Shown here: piece after piece, positions 51,901 to 59,663 of the stretch | Numbering within the stretch: the stretch's first letter is position 1 | Layout of the letters: each line of letters opens with the position of its first letter | DNA from: Clostridia bacterium | GTDB lineage: Bacteria > Bacillota > Clostridia > Christensenellales > CAG-138 | Length of the DNA: 64,000 nucleotides | Assembly (NCBI GenBank): GCA_017523925.1 | Contig: JAFWVQ010000048.1 | Coordinates: 44,959-108,958 of the forward strand | Reading direction: 5' to 3' | Notes under the pieces: generated by a model | Told to the model about the DNA's origin: nothing | The model's input: only the letters and a program-made list of their open reading frames with translations | Databases searched by the model: none | Made by a program: the position numbers and the translations under genes

Positions 51901-53842
51901 CGTAGAAATCGCGGCAGAAATCGTAAACGAAATACTTTTCGCGGATATTCACCGTGGGAAGCGGGAAGCGCATATCCTCGGGCGGGAGCTGGCCCTCGCC
52001 GGGGGTAACGCCGGAGTGCGCCTCAAGGTTGGTGGGGAGCTGATCGCCCACCGCCCAGTCGTTTGCCTCGATGCCGGTGATGGTCACAAGCAGCTTTCTG
52101 CCGCCGTAGGAGTTGTCGGCATTCCTGCGGCAGAACTGCTCCTTATAATTGAAGCCCTTGACTTCAACAAGACCCTCGCCCTTGTTGATGCGAACCTTGA
52201 TGCCGTCAACGCCGCTGCCGTTTTTAACGAAGGAATACCAGCCGTTTGCATCGGCCTCGCCGCTGCGGGTATAGGTTTCATCCTGCGCGCCGGCGAAGGT
52301 GAAGCCGTTTTCAAGGCTGCCGCCGGTGGGAACCTGAGTGCGGACGATCACGTTATCCACGCTGAACGCCTCGGGCATAAAGAAGTATTCGGAGAGCATA
52401 TCGCGCATAATGGCGTCGCCGGTGAGCGAGATGCTTTCGCCGCCGCCGCCCACGGTTTCCTCAATCACGGTGTCCGTGATATTCTCTATGGCGAGATAGG
52501 CGGTCATGAGTCCCTGCACGTTGCGAACGGGGGATCTGCCCTGAACGTCCGCCGCGTCATGCAGCTCGAAGCAGTAGCCGTCGTAGGCACGAAGGTCGAT
52601 CAGGCCCTGATTGGAGCCGTTCATCGCGTTGGGCAGGTTGGTGTTCTTTGCCCCGAGGTAGCTCAGGTATCCGCTGCTGTTCTGATTGAATTTATTCAGC
52701 GTGCCGTACTGCGCGTTGGGGTAGTTGCTGGAGATAGCCGCCACGAGCCTGTATGCATCGGTCCAGAGCCTATTGTCGGCCGCGTTGTTGAACCAGCTCT
52801 GATTGTCGTCGCCGAGGCTGGGCCAATCCTCCTCGATCCAGTCGGGCAGATTGCGATTGCCGAGCCACTTCTTATAGCGCTTTTCATATTCGTAGTTCCG
52901 GCTGTGGCTTATAAGGCTGATGCAGTAGATCTCGGCGCCGAGAGCGTTTTTAACGTTGTTTGCGGTTGCGATCGCCTCGTTCGCCCACCTGCGGTTCTGA
53001 CCGAGGGAGCCGGTGACGCCGTCCGTAAACACGATAACAACGGTTTTTCTGCCGTAGTATTCGGGATCTTCATTTCTTGCACGGATAACGCCCTCAACCA
53101 TCTCCATGCCGAGATGCAGCGCCGTGCCGCCCATTGCGTCGAACGCATCCTTGGAGGCCTTGAGATTAGCAAGCTGAGCGGGAACGGTAACGTCCTGAAA
53201 AACGTCGCCGTAATGATTCTGCGCCCAATCCTGGCCGATATTGGTCTGCCCGGGCAGCAGGTCACCGTCGTAGCCGTTGTAGCCGTACTGCTGAGCGCCC
53301 ACGAAAACCTCGGTATTGGTGTAGTTATGATCCTGAATCTGACCGTTGTACGCGCCGGCGAAGCCGACCAACGCGATCCTGTGATTGGCCTCTTCGGTCG
53401 CCTTGCTGTGTACCAGGTCGATAAACTCGTTCACAGCGGTTTTGATGGCGGTAAGGTGGCGCGTTTCAATGGAGATGGGGCCGTAGCCGTGCTGACCGTT
53501 CCAGATGAGCGCCGGATCGGGGGCCTGGGGAATATTCTCCACGTCGCGCATGGAGCCGGACTGGTCGATAAGAAGCACGTAGTCGATGGGCTCCGTTGAG
53601 TGCGTCACAATGGTGGTGACGTTTTCATCCGCTGTGTGCGCCTCAAGATCTATGCTGTAGGTGCCGTCCGCGGTGAGATGGGCGGTCTTGTCGAGCGTGA
53701 CCGAGCCCTCCGCCGTCGCCTTAACGGCAGCCGCGCCCTCTGCGGAAACGTCCGCGCCGCCGAGGTGAATAAGCACGCCGCAGAGCATCACGAGCGCAAG
53801 AAGGCCCGCGAGCGCCTTGGTGAACAGTTGCTTAGAGTTCAT
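48938..53842 (-). CDS. Giant secreted vWA-domain surface protein with dockerin
   Basis: 1634 residues from MNSKQLFTKALAGLLALVML (GGAGG upstream; the longer reading frame has no ribosome site). Signal peptide, then a von Willebrand A domain (about 85-330) with the MIDAS motif LLIDQSGSM and VVIVFTDGVTG, the metal-ion adhesion site of pilus-tip-type adhesins. A long beta-rich middle (about 480-1400) follows, with a Flg_new-like segment (ITEDTTIYAAYYKK). The C-terminal dockerin has GDANHDRVADIMDALLIMRC and YNRDGEIDVTDALFVMRAS. No LPXTG signal is present, so the dockerin is the likely means of surface attachment. Confidence 0.88.
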   Translation of the reverse strand: MNSKQLFTKALAGLLALVMLCGVLIHLGGADVSAEGAAAVKATAEGSVTLDKTAHLTADGTYSIDLEAHTADENVTTIVTHSTEPIDYVLLIDQSGSMRDVENIPQAPDPALIWNGQHGYGPISIETRHLTAIKTAVNEFIDLVHSKATEEANHRIALVGFAGAYNGQIQDHNYTNTEVFVGAQQYGYNGYDGDLLPGQTNIGQDWAQNHYGDVFQDVTVPAQLANLKASKDAFDAMGGTALHLGMEMVEGVIRARNEDPEYYGRKTVVIVFTDGVTGSLGQNRRWANEAIATANNVKNALGAEIYCISLISHSRNYEYEKRYKKWLGNRNLPDWIEEDWPSLGDDNQSWFNNAADNRLWTDAYRLVAAISSNYPNAQYGTLNKFNQNSSGYLSYLGAKNTNLPNAMNGSNQGLIDLRAYDGYCFELHDAADVQGRSPVRNVQGLMTAYLAIENITDTVIEETVGGGGESISLTGDAIMRDMLSEYFFMPEAFSVDNVIVRTQVPTGGSLENGFTFAGAQDETYTRSGEADANGWYSFVKNGSGVDGIKVRINKGEGLVEVKGFNYKEQFCRRNADNSYGGRKLLVTITGIEANDWAVGDQLPTNLEAHSGVTPGEGQLPPEDMRFPLPTVNIREKYFVYDFCRDFYEENPEHFFGKNGHDVKAVLALDAPYKQQNVNAYSEEYSTSDEDGVLFTAAAQDHQDADNGVVFSIKQISHSDFVVGALLQLDDDTYEWCKLTFLPATNVHYEENNLRYNKASTRDGEKASDFVELEHSEWRLAGAGKETARQGIDNIVYGYEDEYNVETHGDSNAATAHIVVDQAYLDAVMSKTAQWPVAHFRFTGTGFDILSRSGADTGVLAVDVVPHSLPRNYADGTAGANYAHLIVDTYYGDAENQYEKTLHQIPVLRVTGLLFDPQGYDVYISPVYHKVFDHTPKTKDGKSSYDPAAIEGVKIPGLPEVDYQLVNASDYSAESSVSSTRNDAPVYGTFNAYLDSIRVYEPRTGEGITAIDRRAYEEAGELAPQYRQIRDILLDPEQYVPMTDDEGNTVYDSEGKPVYAINGIIYIDAFDGYDPTRPVKVENYETFGPNNETYLMPTHIHGDGDIPETQQAFAFTLKEWNNTTSRLHISAKAPYGKVHLHVNGRHVAVVQSSTEMYYDVTDVIRETNGVIYGTGNPSPNGHVIISAYIDASEAGAVGDHRVLSLVNVKFIENAENIVYTTRDIEFRDDEGNLIKRIEGFTVGNRLQESDFPTEEQLARPGKVYSHDYNGGIIPSSHNNTPYIVTYYYEDEQNIQETCTVQFVPKEGAAPVAAVVVNRGTILHNGITLPNGSTFTWPNVPAPDHGWEIGSSAAGGWLYTFGEITEDTTIYAAYYKKQMATIYFTFQDAHSMYELGGQLLVSTDTTFGTIPQAPSNNNHITQSQHYVTNTGTLVNSIPSAAVNDLSATVNDRNQTYKIEVEPGGYRIGIFFKRVWNNRIWWLYPSGGAANVSLAAGGVVHFVVSGQTVSLSTTYNGSSTDQHNIVPMRGDAAAPATSGTVRTQALRGAGSFNDSELTYITSNADTLLFAEAVLAGVDGDANHDRVADIMDALLIMRCSLGQDTGLDIYGRYCADYNRDGEIDVTDALFVMRASLAN

Positions 53843-53960
53843 ACCTGAAACCTCCGTTGGAATATTTTGCCGCACGGGAAACCTCACCCGTGCACCGGCG
53901 GCTCTCCGCCGCCGCAATCAGGCTGCACGCCGAAAGCGTATACTATACCTGAGATGGTGC

Positions 53961-53991
53961 ATTATATCACCCGCCCACCCCCGCCTGTCAA
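53961..53991 (-). promoter_or_regulatory. Promoter of the vWA-dockerin gene
   Basis: Minus-strand TTGACA (53986-53991) and TATAAT (53961-53966) with a long 19-bp spacer. The leader of about 115 nt has a GCACGGG/CCCGTGC hairpin just before the ribosome site. Confidence 0.65.
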
Positions 53992-54256
53992 GCATAATTT
54001 CCCTTTGTTTTGGATATATTTTTGCGATTAAATTATGTTTATTTTGCAACAAAGTTATCCAAAAATCGCAAACCCTGTGTGTATTCAAAAAAAAGATTTT
54101 TATATTTTTTATATTCTTTAATCACTATTTGTAATTCTTTATCAATTCCTTGCTTTGCTCCCGCTCCCGCAAGCGCATTCCGCATTTTTCTTCAAGCAGC
54201 CGTTTGCTTTTTTTCGCCGCTCGGCATTTGTTTACAAAAAAGTCACACTTGGGGTC
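53992..54256. other. AT-rich intergenic tract between the vWA gene and hpf
   Basis: No gene. Long A and T runs in an otherwise GC-rich genome; both divergent promoters (vWA and hpf) flank it, so it may act as an UP-element or nucleoid-protein binding region. Confidence 0.45.
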
Positions 54257-54285
54257 TGTACAAACGCGCAGTTATGCGGTATAAT
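54257..54285 (+). promoter_or_regulatory. Promoter of hpf
   Basis: TGTACA (54257-54262), 17-bp spacer, TATAAT (54280-54285), about 57 nt before the start codon. Confidence 0.7.
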
Positions 54286-54342
54286 ATATCCATCACCCAT
54301 ACCGAGCAGCAGCGCGGTATAGAATGAAGGGAGTGTTTTATT

Positions 54343-54867
54343 ATGTTAGTAACCATCACCGGACGCAACATGGAGATCACCGATTATTTGAAGGAGCTCA
54401 CGCTGAAAAAGCTTGAGAAGATCGAGAAATACTTCACGCAGGACACAGAGGCGCAGGTCGTGATGTGCGTTGAGAAAAGCAGGCACAGCATCGAGATCAC
54501 GATCCCCTATCGCGGCGGCATAATCCGCGGCGAGGAAACCACCACCGATATGTATGCCAGCATCGACAACGTTATCGCCAAGCTCGAGCGCCAGATCCTG
54601 AAGCATAAGACCAAGCTTTCCAAGAACCTGCGCTATGAGGAGGCGCCCGAGGCCGATTATTACGAGGACGATCACGAGGGTCACGGACCCGAGATCGTGA
54701 AGGTCAAGCGCTTCTCGATGAAGCCCATGAGCGTTGAGGAGGCCATGCTTCAGATGGATCTTTTAGGGCACAGCTTCTTCGTTTTCACCAACGGCGAGAC
54801 CGGCGACATCAACGTTCTTTATTCAAGAAAGGACGGCAACTACGGCTTGATCGAGCCCGACAGATAA
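54343..54867 (+). CDS. hpf: Ribosome hibernation promoting factor, long form
   Basis: 174 residues. N-terminal S30AE domain (ITGRNMEITDYLKELTLKKL, then VEKSRHSIEITIPYRGGIIR), which occupies the mRNA/tRNA channel of the 30S subunit, a linker, and a C-terminal dimerisation domain (MKPMSVEEAMLQMDLLGHSF, FFVFTN) that drives 100S ribosome formation in Firmicutes. Alone in its transcript; the next unit downstream is the candidate ncRNA. Confidence 0.95.
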   Translation: MLVTITGRNMEITDYLKELTLKKLEKIEKYFTQDTEAQVVMCVEKSRHSIEITIPYRGGIIRGEETTTDMYASIDNVIAKLERQILKHKTKLSKNLRYEEAPEADYYEDDHEGHGPEIVKVKRFSMKPMSVEEAMLQMDLLGHSFFVFTNGETGDINVLYSRKDGNYGLIEPDR

Positions 54868-55138
54868 GCTTTTCACGGCGTTATCCGCGTCGGCTTAATA
54901 TATCATCACAGAGTAAGAATTTAACTTAGTAATATGCGCGTATTCGGTAAAATCCGCATGCGCGCTATTCATTTATGTAGTATTACCATATTATCCGAGC
55001 TCCGCCCGAATGGTGCGCCGCCCCAACATTGCGATTTTTGGAACATAGGTATTTTTATTGCGCAAAACGAATAATGTTGTTGTGGTTTTTGGATATTTCA
55101 AATAGTAAAAATATATTATTTTTCGGGGTCAAAAATCA

Positions 55139-55167
55139 TTGACATCGCCTGTGGTATTTGTTACAAT
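55139..55167 (+). promoter_or_regulatory. Strong promoter of the candidate ncRNA
   Basis: TTGACA (55139-55144), 17-bp spacer, TACAAT (55162-55167). The 60 bp upstream are A/T-rich (TATTTCAAATAGTAAAAATA), like the UP elements of stable-RNA promoters. Confidence 0.8.
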
Positions 55168-55173
55168 TACGCC

Positions 55174-55922
55174 ATAACAGCACGGTCGGTCCCGTTGCTG
55201 TTCGGATCCGTCGGGCAGTCTCCGGTCGACTGTCTGTCACGACGGCGAAACGATCGGTTCACCGTTTCGCAGTACTCCCGATTTGCGCGCCGGCTAACGC
55301 GCAAAAAGAGCACGAGCCCTCGCTCCGTCAGCCCATACACAGCGCACCTCGCAACCGTGCTTGGGGGATCCATCGCAGCAGCCGATGCAAAATTCCGGCG
55401 CTGCTCACATGCAGGTATGGAGCGCACCCTTGTGTCCCGTTTTGGGGGCATAAGGGGAGGCTTAAAGCGGCCGCGCTCACCGAGGTTCTTACTTACGGCT
55501 TCTTCTCAAGCTTTTTCGCGACGGGTCCGTTGGCATGGATCTTCCCTGATCGGTTGATACGGGGATCCGCAGGCTCAACGAGCCCCCGAATTATCGGGAA
55601 TGCCCGGTTCCGTCACGATGAGCAATGTTTTTCCTTCCATTGAGCCGTCCGCTTTGGGCGGCTCAAATGCTGTCACCGCTGCCGCGCCCAACTCCCTTGG
55701 CGCACGCAGGTTGATATACGCGTCGGCTCCCGGCGATCACCCTCCTGATCACCCTCCTGAACACCCCGACCGAACGACCCTTCGGTCAACCGATCGCAGA
55801 CGCACGGGCAACTAAGCACCCGCCTTCATTGACAAGCCAAAGAGGGCGAACGGGTGAACCGGCCCTTCGCCCGGGAAATAGGCGGCTCCGAGCATTGCTC
55901 TTGAGCCGCCGCTCTTTTTTTT
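55174..55922 (+). ncRNA. Candidate long structured non-coding RNA (about 750 nt)
   Basis: A unit with its own near-consensus promoter and intrinsic terminator but no plausible coding frame: the frames are short, lack ribosome sites and have no family resemblance. The sequence is full of perfect stems: AACAGCA/TTGCTGTT (55176-55202); CCGTCG-GGCAGTC/GACTGTC-CGACGG (55208-55245); GCGAAACG/CGTTTCGC (55245-55270); TTTGCGCG/CGCGCAAA (55282-55305); TTGAGCCGTCC/GGGCGGCTCAA (55640-55666); GACCGAA/TTCGGTC (55768-55787). It lacks the universal core motifs of RNase P RNA, tmRNA and SRP RNA. Its size is that of the large ornate bacterial RNAs (OLE, GOLLD, ROOL), but I cannot assign it to any. It lies between hpf and ftsK. 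Confidence 0.65.
55881..55922 (+). terminator. Terminator of the candidate ncRNA
   Basis: GGCGGCTC (55881-55888) pairs with GAGCCGCC (55903-55910), followed by GCTC and eight T residues. Confidence 0.92.
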
Positions 55923-56105
55923 CAAGCGCCGCCTGCCCCGCGCAGGTTTTCCCCCTTCCTTTGCACCCTTTCCCTGTTCCTGCACCCTTCCCTCTCGCCG
56001 GAGCTTGCCCATTACCGCTGCTTTCGCCTGCCCCCGAAATCGGGCGAAAAAGCTCACGATGCGCGGCGCGGCTTCGCCCGATTTGGGATTTTCTACATTT
56101 ATTTT

Positions 56106-56134
56106 TTGCAGGCTATTCCATTTGAGTTTAAAAT
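56106..56134 (+). promoter_or_regulatory. Probable promoter of ftsK
   Basis: TTGCAG (56106-56111), 17-bp spacer, TAAAAT (56129-56134); a second TATAAT follows at about 56139. The region from the ncRNA terminator to here (55923-56105) has a pyrimidine-rich tract and no gene. Confidence 0.55.
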
Positions 56135-56245
56135 ACAGTATAATAGATAATGGCAAGAGATAGTCAGCTTCTGTTTTTCGGAGAAAAAACACCGTTTTAC
56201 GCGCGGTGCGGCGGACGCACATGCGCTGTTTAAAAGAAAGGACTT

Positions 56246-59200
56246 ATGATGGCAGAGAAAAAGCCCCCGCAGAAAAAGTCATCATCAACTGCACAGACCC
56301 GCTCAAACGGCTCGGCCTCCCGTTCGGGAAGCACCCGTTCAACCGGTTCTTCCACGCGCTCGGGCAGCGGTTCGGACTCGACCCGTTCAAGAAGCGGCTC
56401 GAATTCGGGCGGCTCGGCCTCGCGCCGCTCGTCCACAGGCTCCGCAAGGAGCGCCGCGCCCGCAAGGGAGCGCGCGCCCGAGCACGTTCGCCGCGAGATT
56501 GGCGGCATAGCGCTCATAATAATCGGGCTCATACTCGGCCTGTTCTGTTATTTCGGCTCAAGCGGCCTGCTTTCCGCCGTTGCGCCCGTGCTGTTCGGGC
56601 TTTTCGGCGTTGCGGCTTATGCGCTTCCGATAGTGCTGATCGCGCTCGGCGTGCTGCTCATCGCGCTGCCCGGGCACGATCTGCAGCCGGTCACGACAGC
56701 CTGCATCACGGTCATCTTTTTCGCGGTGATCGCGCTGATCCACGTTATCTCGCAGGGTGAAGCTCTGCACGGCGCAGACTTCGGCGACGCGCTCCCCTCC
56801 GCATACGAGCTCGGCAAAACGCATGTCGGCGGCGGCGTGTTCGGCGGCTTCTTCGCATACCTGCTCGTGCTCCTCATCGGCAGCACCGGCAGCATCATCG
56901 CGCTGATCGGCATTATCCTGATCGCGATCATCCTGCTGACGCATTTCTCCATCCGCGCCTATTTCGAGGACCTTCGCGAGAAGCGCGGCCTGCGCCACGA
57001 TGGCGAGGCGGCGTCCGCACGCAGGAAGAAGCAGAAGCTCTATCAGGAGGATCTTGCAGGCGGCTCCGGAAGCGACGGCTTTATCGAACATTCCGGACGG
57101 CCTCTCACCTCCGGAGACACCGACTATGACTACGGCACGCGCGGCCCGACCCAAAGGGGCGGCGATACCCGCACCGGCGGCGATACCCGCTCCGGCCGCG
57201 GAACCGGCAAAACCGGCTCCGGCAACAACTACATAGACGATCGCAGGCGCGCCGAGCGCGAGGAGCGCGAGAAGAAGAACACGGAATGGATCCCGATGCG
57301 CCGCCGCGATGCGGACGACGATCTCGAGTTCCTGCCCGTTTCGGGACCGCTCTCGACCCGGAAAAAGCACAGGAAACGCGATAAAAAGCCCGACGAGCTC
57401 AAGGCGAGTTTCGACTATACCGACTATACCGACTACACCGGCTATACCGGCGGCACGGCCTTCGGCGACCCGCTTTCGGCGGACGTTGAGACCGAGTTCG
57501 GCGACACCGACCCCGCATTCGGCGGCTTCGAGGGCTATTCGGCAGATCGCGGCTCCGATCGCGGCAAGCGCCGTCCCACCGGCGGCGGCGACGGCGAAGA
57601 CCTGCTTGCGGGCGTTCCCATCACCTATTACGACCCCAAGGCCGGCACTTCGCTCGGCGGCGCGGAAGGCACGGCGGACGGCGAAACGGTCGCCCCCGTT
57701 TCCACGGCGCAGCGCAAGCCCATCCGCGAGCTGCGCGGAACGGGCGATGGTGCCGAGGGCTCGGACAGCGAGCGCGAGAACGGCGGCGAGGGCGAGAACG
57801 GCGGCGGGGGCGAACCCGCGGTCATCGAGCAGCCCGCGCCCGAATACGTCTATCAGCGCCCGCCCATCAGCCTGCTCAAGCTGCCCGATCCCACCGTTGC
57901 GGCGAGCTCCGAATCCCCCGAGGAGAAGGCGCGCATACTTATCGACACGCTCAGAAGCTTCAATATCGAGGCAAAGATCGTTAATATCAGCATCGGCCCC
58001 GCGATAACGAGGTTCGAGCTGCAGCCCGCGCAGGGCATCCGCGTAAACAAGATCACGAGCCTTTCAAACGACTTTGCATACGCGCTTGCGGCGCCGAGGG
58101 TGCGCATTGAAGCGCCTATCCCCGGCAAATCCGCCATCGGCGTTGAGATACCGAACTCCAACACCGCGCCCGTGCTGCTGCGCGAGCTCATAGACACGCC
58201 GGAGTTCAGCTCCGCCAAATCCCCGCTCACCTTCGCGCTCGGCAAGGACATCGCGGGCAAGGCGCTCTATGCCGATCTCGGCAGGATGCCGCATATGCTG
58301 ATCGCGGGTCAGACGGGCTCCGGTAAATCGGTCTGCATCAACGGCATCATCCTGAGCCTTGTGTATAAATCCTCCCCGAAGGACGTGCGCATGATCCTGA
58401 TCGACCCGAAGGTGGTCGAGCTCTCGATCTTCCAGACCCTCCCCCACCTCTTCTGCCCCGTGGTCACCGAGCCCAAGAAGGCGGCCGGTGCGCTCCGCTG
58501 GGCAGTGAACGAGATGGATCAGCGCTACAAGCGCATGGCGGAGGTGCATGCAAGGGATATCGACCGCTACAACGCCGTTCAGGCGGACGAGAACGAGCGC
58601 TGGCCGCGCCTGGTGATCATCATCGACGAGCTTGCCGACCTTATGATAGTTGCCGGCAAGGACGTTGAGGAGTCCATCTGCCGCATCGCGCAGCTCGGCC
58701 GTGCCTGCGGCATCCATCTGATCGTTGCGACCCAGCGCCCGAGTGTGGACGTTATCACGGGTCTTATCAAGGCAAACATCCCCACGAGGATCGCTTTCGC
58801 GGTTTCAAACGCCACCGATTCGCGCGTTATCCTCGACTCAAACGGCGCGGACAAGCTGCTCGGCCGAGGCGACATGCTCTTCCATCCGAACGGCGACAAG
58901 GCCACACGCGCGCAGGGCGCCTACGTGGGCGACGAAGAAGTGGAGGCCATCGCCGAATTCTTCACCCAAACCACCTCGCAGGCTCCCGTTTTCCAAACCG
59001 ACGTGCTCTCCGAGATCACCGGAATGAGCAGCGGCTCGACCCCCGGCCAGAGCCCCGACAAGCAGGACGACGAGCTGCTGCCCGACGCGGTGCGCCTGGT
59101 CATCGAAAGCGGCGCGGCAAGCATCTCCATGCTCCAGCGCCGTCTGCGCGTGGGCTACGGGCGCGCGGGGCATCTGATCGACATAATGGAGCTGAGGGGC

Positions 59201-59338
59201 TATGTTTCCAAGGCCGAAGGCTCCAAGCCCCGCAAGGTGCTGATCGGCGCGGCAGACTACAACGATATCTTCGGCGGCGATCTCGCCTCGAGCAATATCG
59301 CCGTTCCCGATGATGACGACGGCTACGATGAAGAGTGA
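56246..59338 (+). CDS. ftsK: DNA translocase FtsK/SpoIIIE
   Basis: 1030 residues, longer than usual because of low-complexity parts. A Ser/Arg/Thr-rich N-terminus (about 1-80) precedes four or five membrane segments (about 88-245), then a variable Gly/Asp/Arg-rich linker (about 250-560) with DYTDYTDYTGYTG repeats. The motor has Walker A IAGQTGSGKSVCING (about 687-701), VVELSIFQTLPHLFCPVVT and RLVIIIDELADLMIVAG (Walker B). The C-terminal gamma winged-helix (LVIESGAASISMLQRRLRVG) reads chromosome-orienting sequences. It pumps DNA through the division or sporulation septum. Start at the first of two ATGs after AAAGGA. First gene of the ftsK-rimO-pgsA-cinA-recA block. Confidence 0.95.
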   Translation: MMAEKKPPQKKSSSTAQTRSNGSASRSGSTRSTGSSTRSGSGSDSTRSRSGSNSGGSASRRSSTGSARSAAPARERAPEHVRREIGGIALIIIGLILGLFCYFGSSGLLSAVAPVLFGLFGVAAYALPIVLIALGVLLIALPGHDLQPVTTACITVIFFAVIALIHVISQGEALHGADFGDALPSAYELGKTHVGGGVFGGFFAYLLVLLIGSTGSIIALIGIILIAIILLTHFSIRAYFEDLREKRGLRHDGEAASARRKKQKLYQEDLAGGSGSDGFIEHSGRPLTSGDTDYDYGTRGPTQRGGDTRTGGDTRSGRGTGKTGSGNNYIDDRRRAEREEREKKNTEWIPMRRRDADDDLEFLPVSGPLSTRKKHRKRDKKPDELKASFDYTDYTDYTGYTGGTAFGDPLSADVETEFGDTDPAFGGFEGYSADRGSDRGKRRPTGGGDGEDLLAGVPITYYDPKAGTSLGGAEGTADGETVAPVSTAQRKPIRELRGTGDGAEGSDSERENGGEGENGGGGEPAVIEQPAPEYVYQRPPISLLKLPDPTVAASSESPEEKARILIDTLRSFNIEAKIVNISIGPAITRFELQPAQGIRVNKITSLSNDFAYALAAPRVRIEAPIPGKSAIGVEIPNSNTAPVLLRELIDTPEFSSAKSPLTFALGKDIAGKALYADLGRMPHMLIAGQTGSGKSVCINGIILSLVYKSSPKDVRMILIDPKVVELSIFQTLPHLFCPVVTEPKKAAGALRWAVNEMDQRYKRMAEVHARDIDRYNAVQADENERWPRLVIIIDELADLMIVAGKDVEESICRIAQLGRACGIHLIVATQRPSVDVITGLIKANIPTRIAFAVSNATDSRVILDSNGADKLLGRGDMLFHPNGDKATRAQGAYVGDEEVEAIAEFFTQTTSQAPVFQTDVLSEITGMSSGSTPGQSPDKQDDELLPDAVRLVIESGAASISMLQRRLRVGYGRAGHLIDIMELRGYVSKAEGSKPRKVLIGAADYNDIFGGDLASSNIAVPDDDDGYDEE

Positions 59339-59340
59339 CC

Positions 59341-59440
59341 CCACTGCGCCTTTCGGCGCGATGAAATTCGCCTTGCGGCGAGTGAAATCTGCCGGCGGCA
59401 GGTGAAATTTGCCTGCGGCAAGTGAAATCCGGCTGCGCCG
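59341..59440 (+). repeat. Array of short palindromes spaced by TGAAAT
   Basis: Consecutive small hairpins GCGCCTTTCGGCGC, CGCCTTGCGGCG, CTGCCGGCGGCAG, GCCTGCGGC and CGGCTGCGCCG, each separated by the same spacer (A/G)(A/G)TGAAAT. The stems differ in sequence but keep their pairing. It is directly followed by two copies of the TATTCAY repeat. No gene lies between 59339 and 59663. Confidence 0.75.
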
Positions 59441-59450
59441 GGTTGAGGAA

Positions 59451-59524
59451 GAAATTCCTTCGGAATTTCAATTAAAATTGCAGAAACGCCCGTGGCGTTT
59501 CATCCTCAACTATTCACTATTCAC
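59451..59524 (+). repeat. Dispersed repeat, copy E1 (two palindromes)
   Basis: GAAATTCC-TTC-GGAATTTC (59451-59469), a second palindrome GAAACGCC-CGT-GGCGTTTC (59483-59501), then ATCCTCAAC and TATTCAC, TATTCAC. Confidence 0.9.
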
Positions 59525-59556
59525 CGTCCGGTAAACCGTGAACACCGTTCGCCCGG

Positions 59557-59645
59557 TGAATGCCCGAGTCGTGGAAAAATCGGAAGGAATTCCGCAGGAA
59601 TTTCAACCATAACTATTCACTATTCATTATTCACTATTCACTATT
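59557..59645 (+). repeat. Dispersed repeat, copy E2 (long form)
   Basis: GTGAATGCC...CGTGGAAAAATCGG, then GAATTCC-GCA-GGAATTTC, AACCATAAC and TATTCAC, TATTCAT, TATTCAC, TATTCAC. It matches copy F over about 90 bp, which shows that the repeat unit extends upstream of the palindrome. Confidence 0.9.
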
Positions 59646-59663
59646 ACTTGTGGAAGGATATCT

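Noticed and set aside
55158..55815. Protein-coding frames through the ncRNA region
   Set aside because: Basic, Cys/Arg-rich conceptual products without ribosome sites; several frames are open at once only because stops are rare in GC-rich DNA.
55174..55922. RNase P RNA, tmRNA or SRP RNA
   Set aside because: The GAAAGUCC-type P RNA core, the tmRNA tag frame with tRNA-like end and the SRP Alu/GGAAG motifs are all absent.
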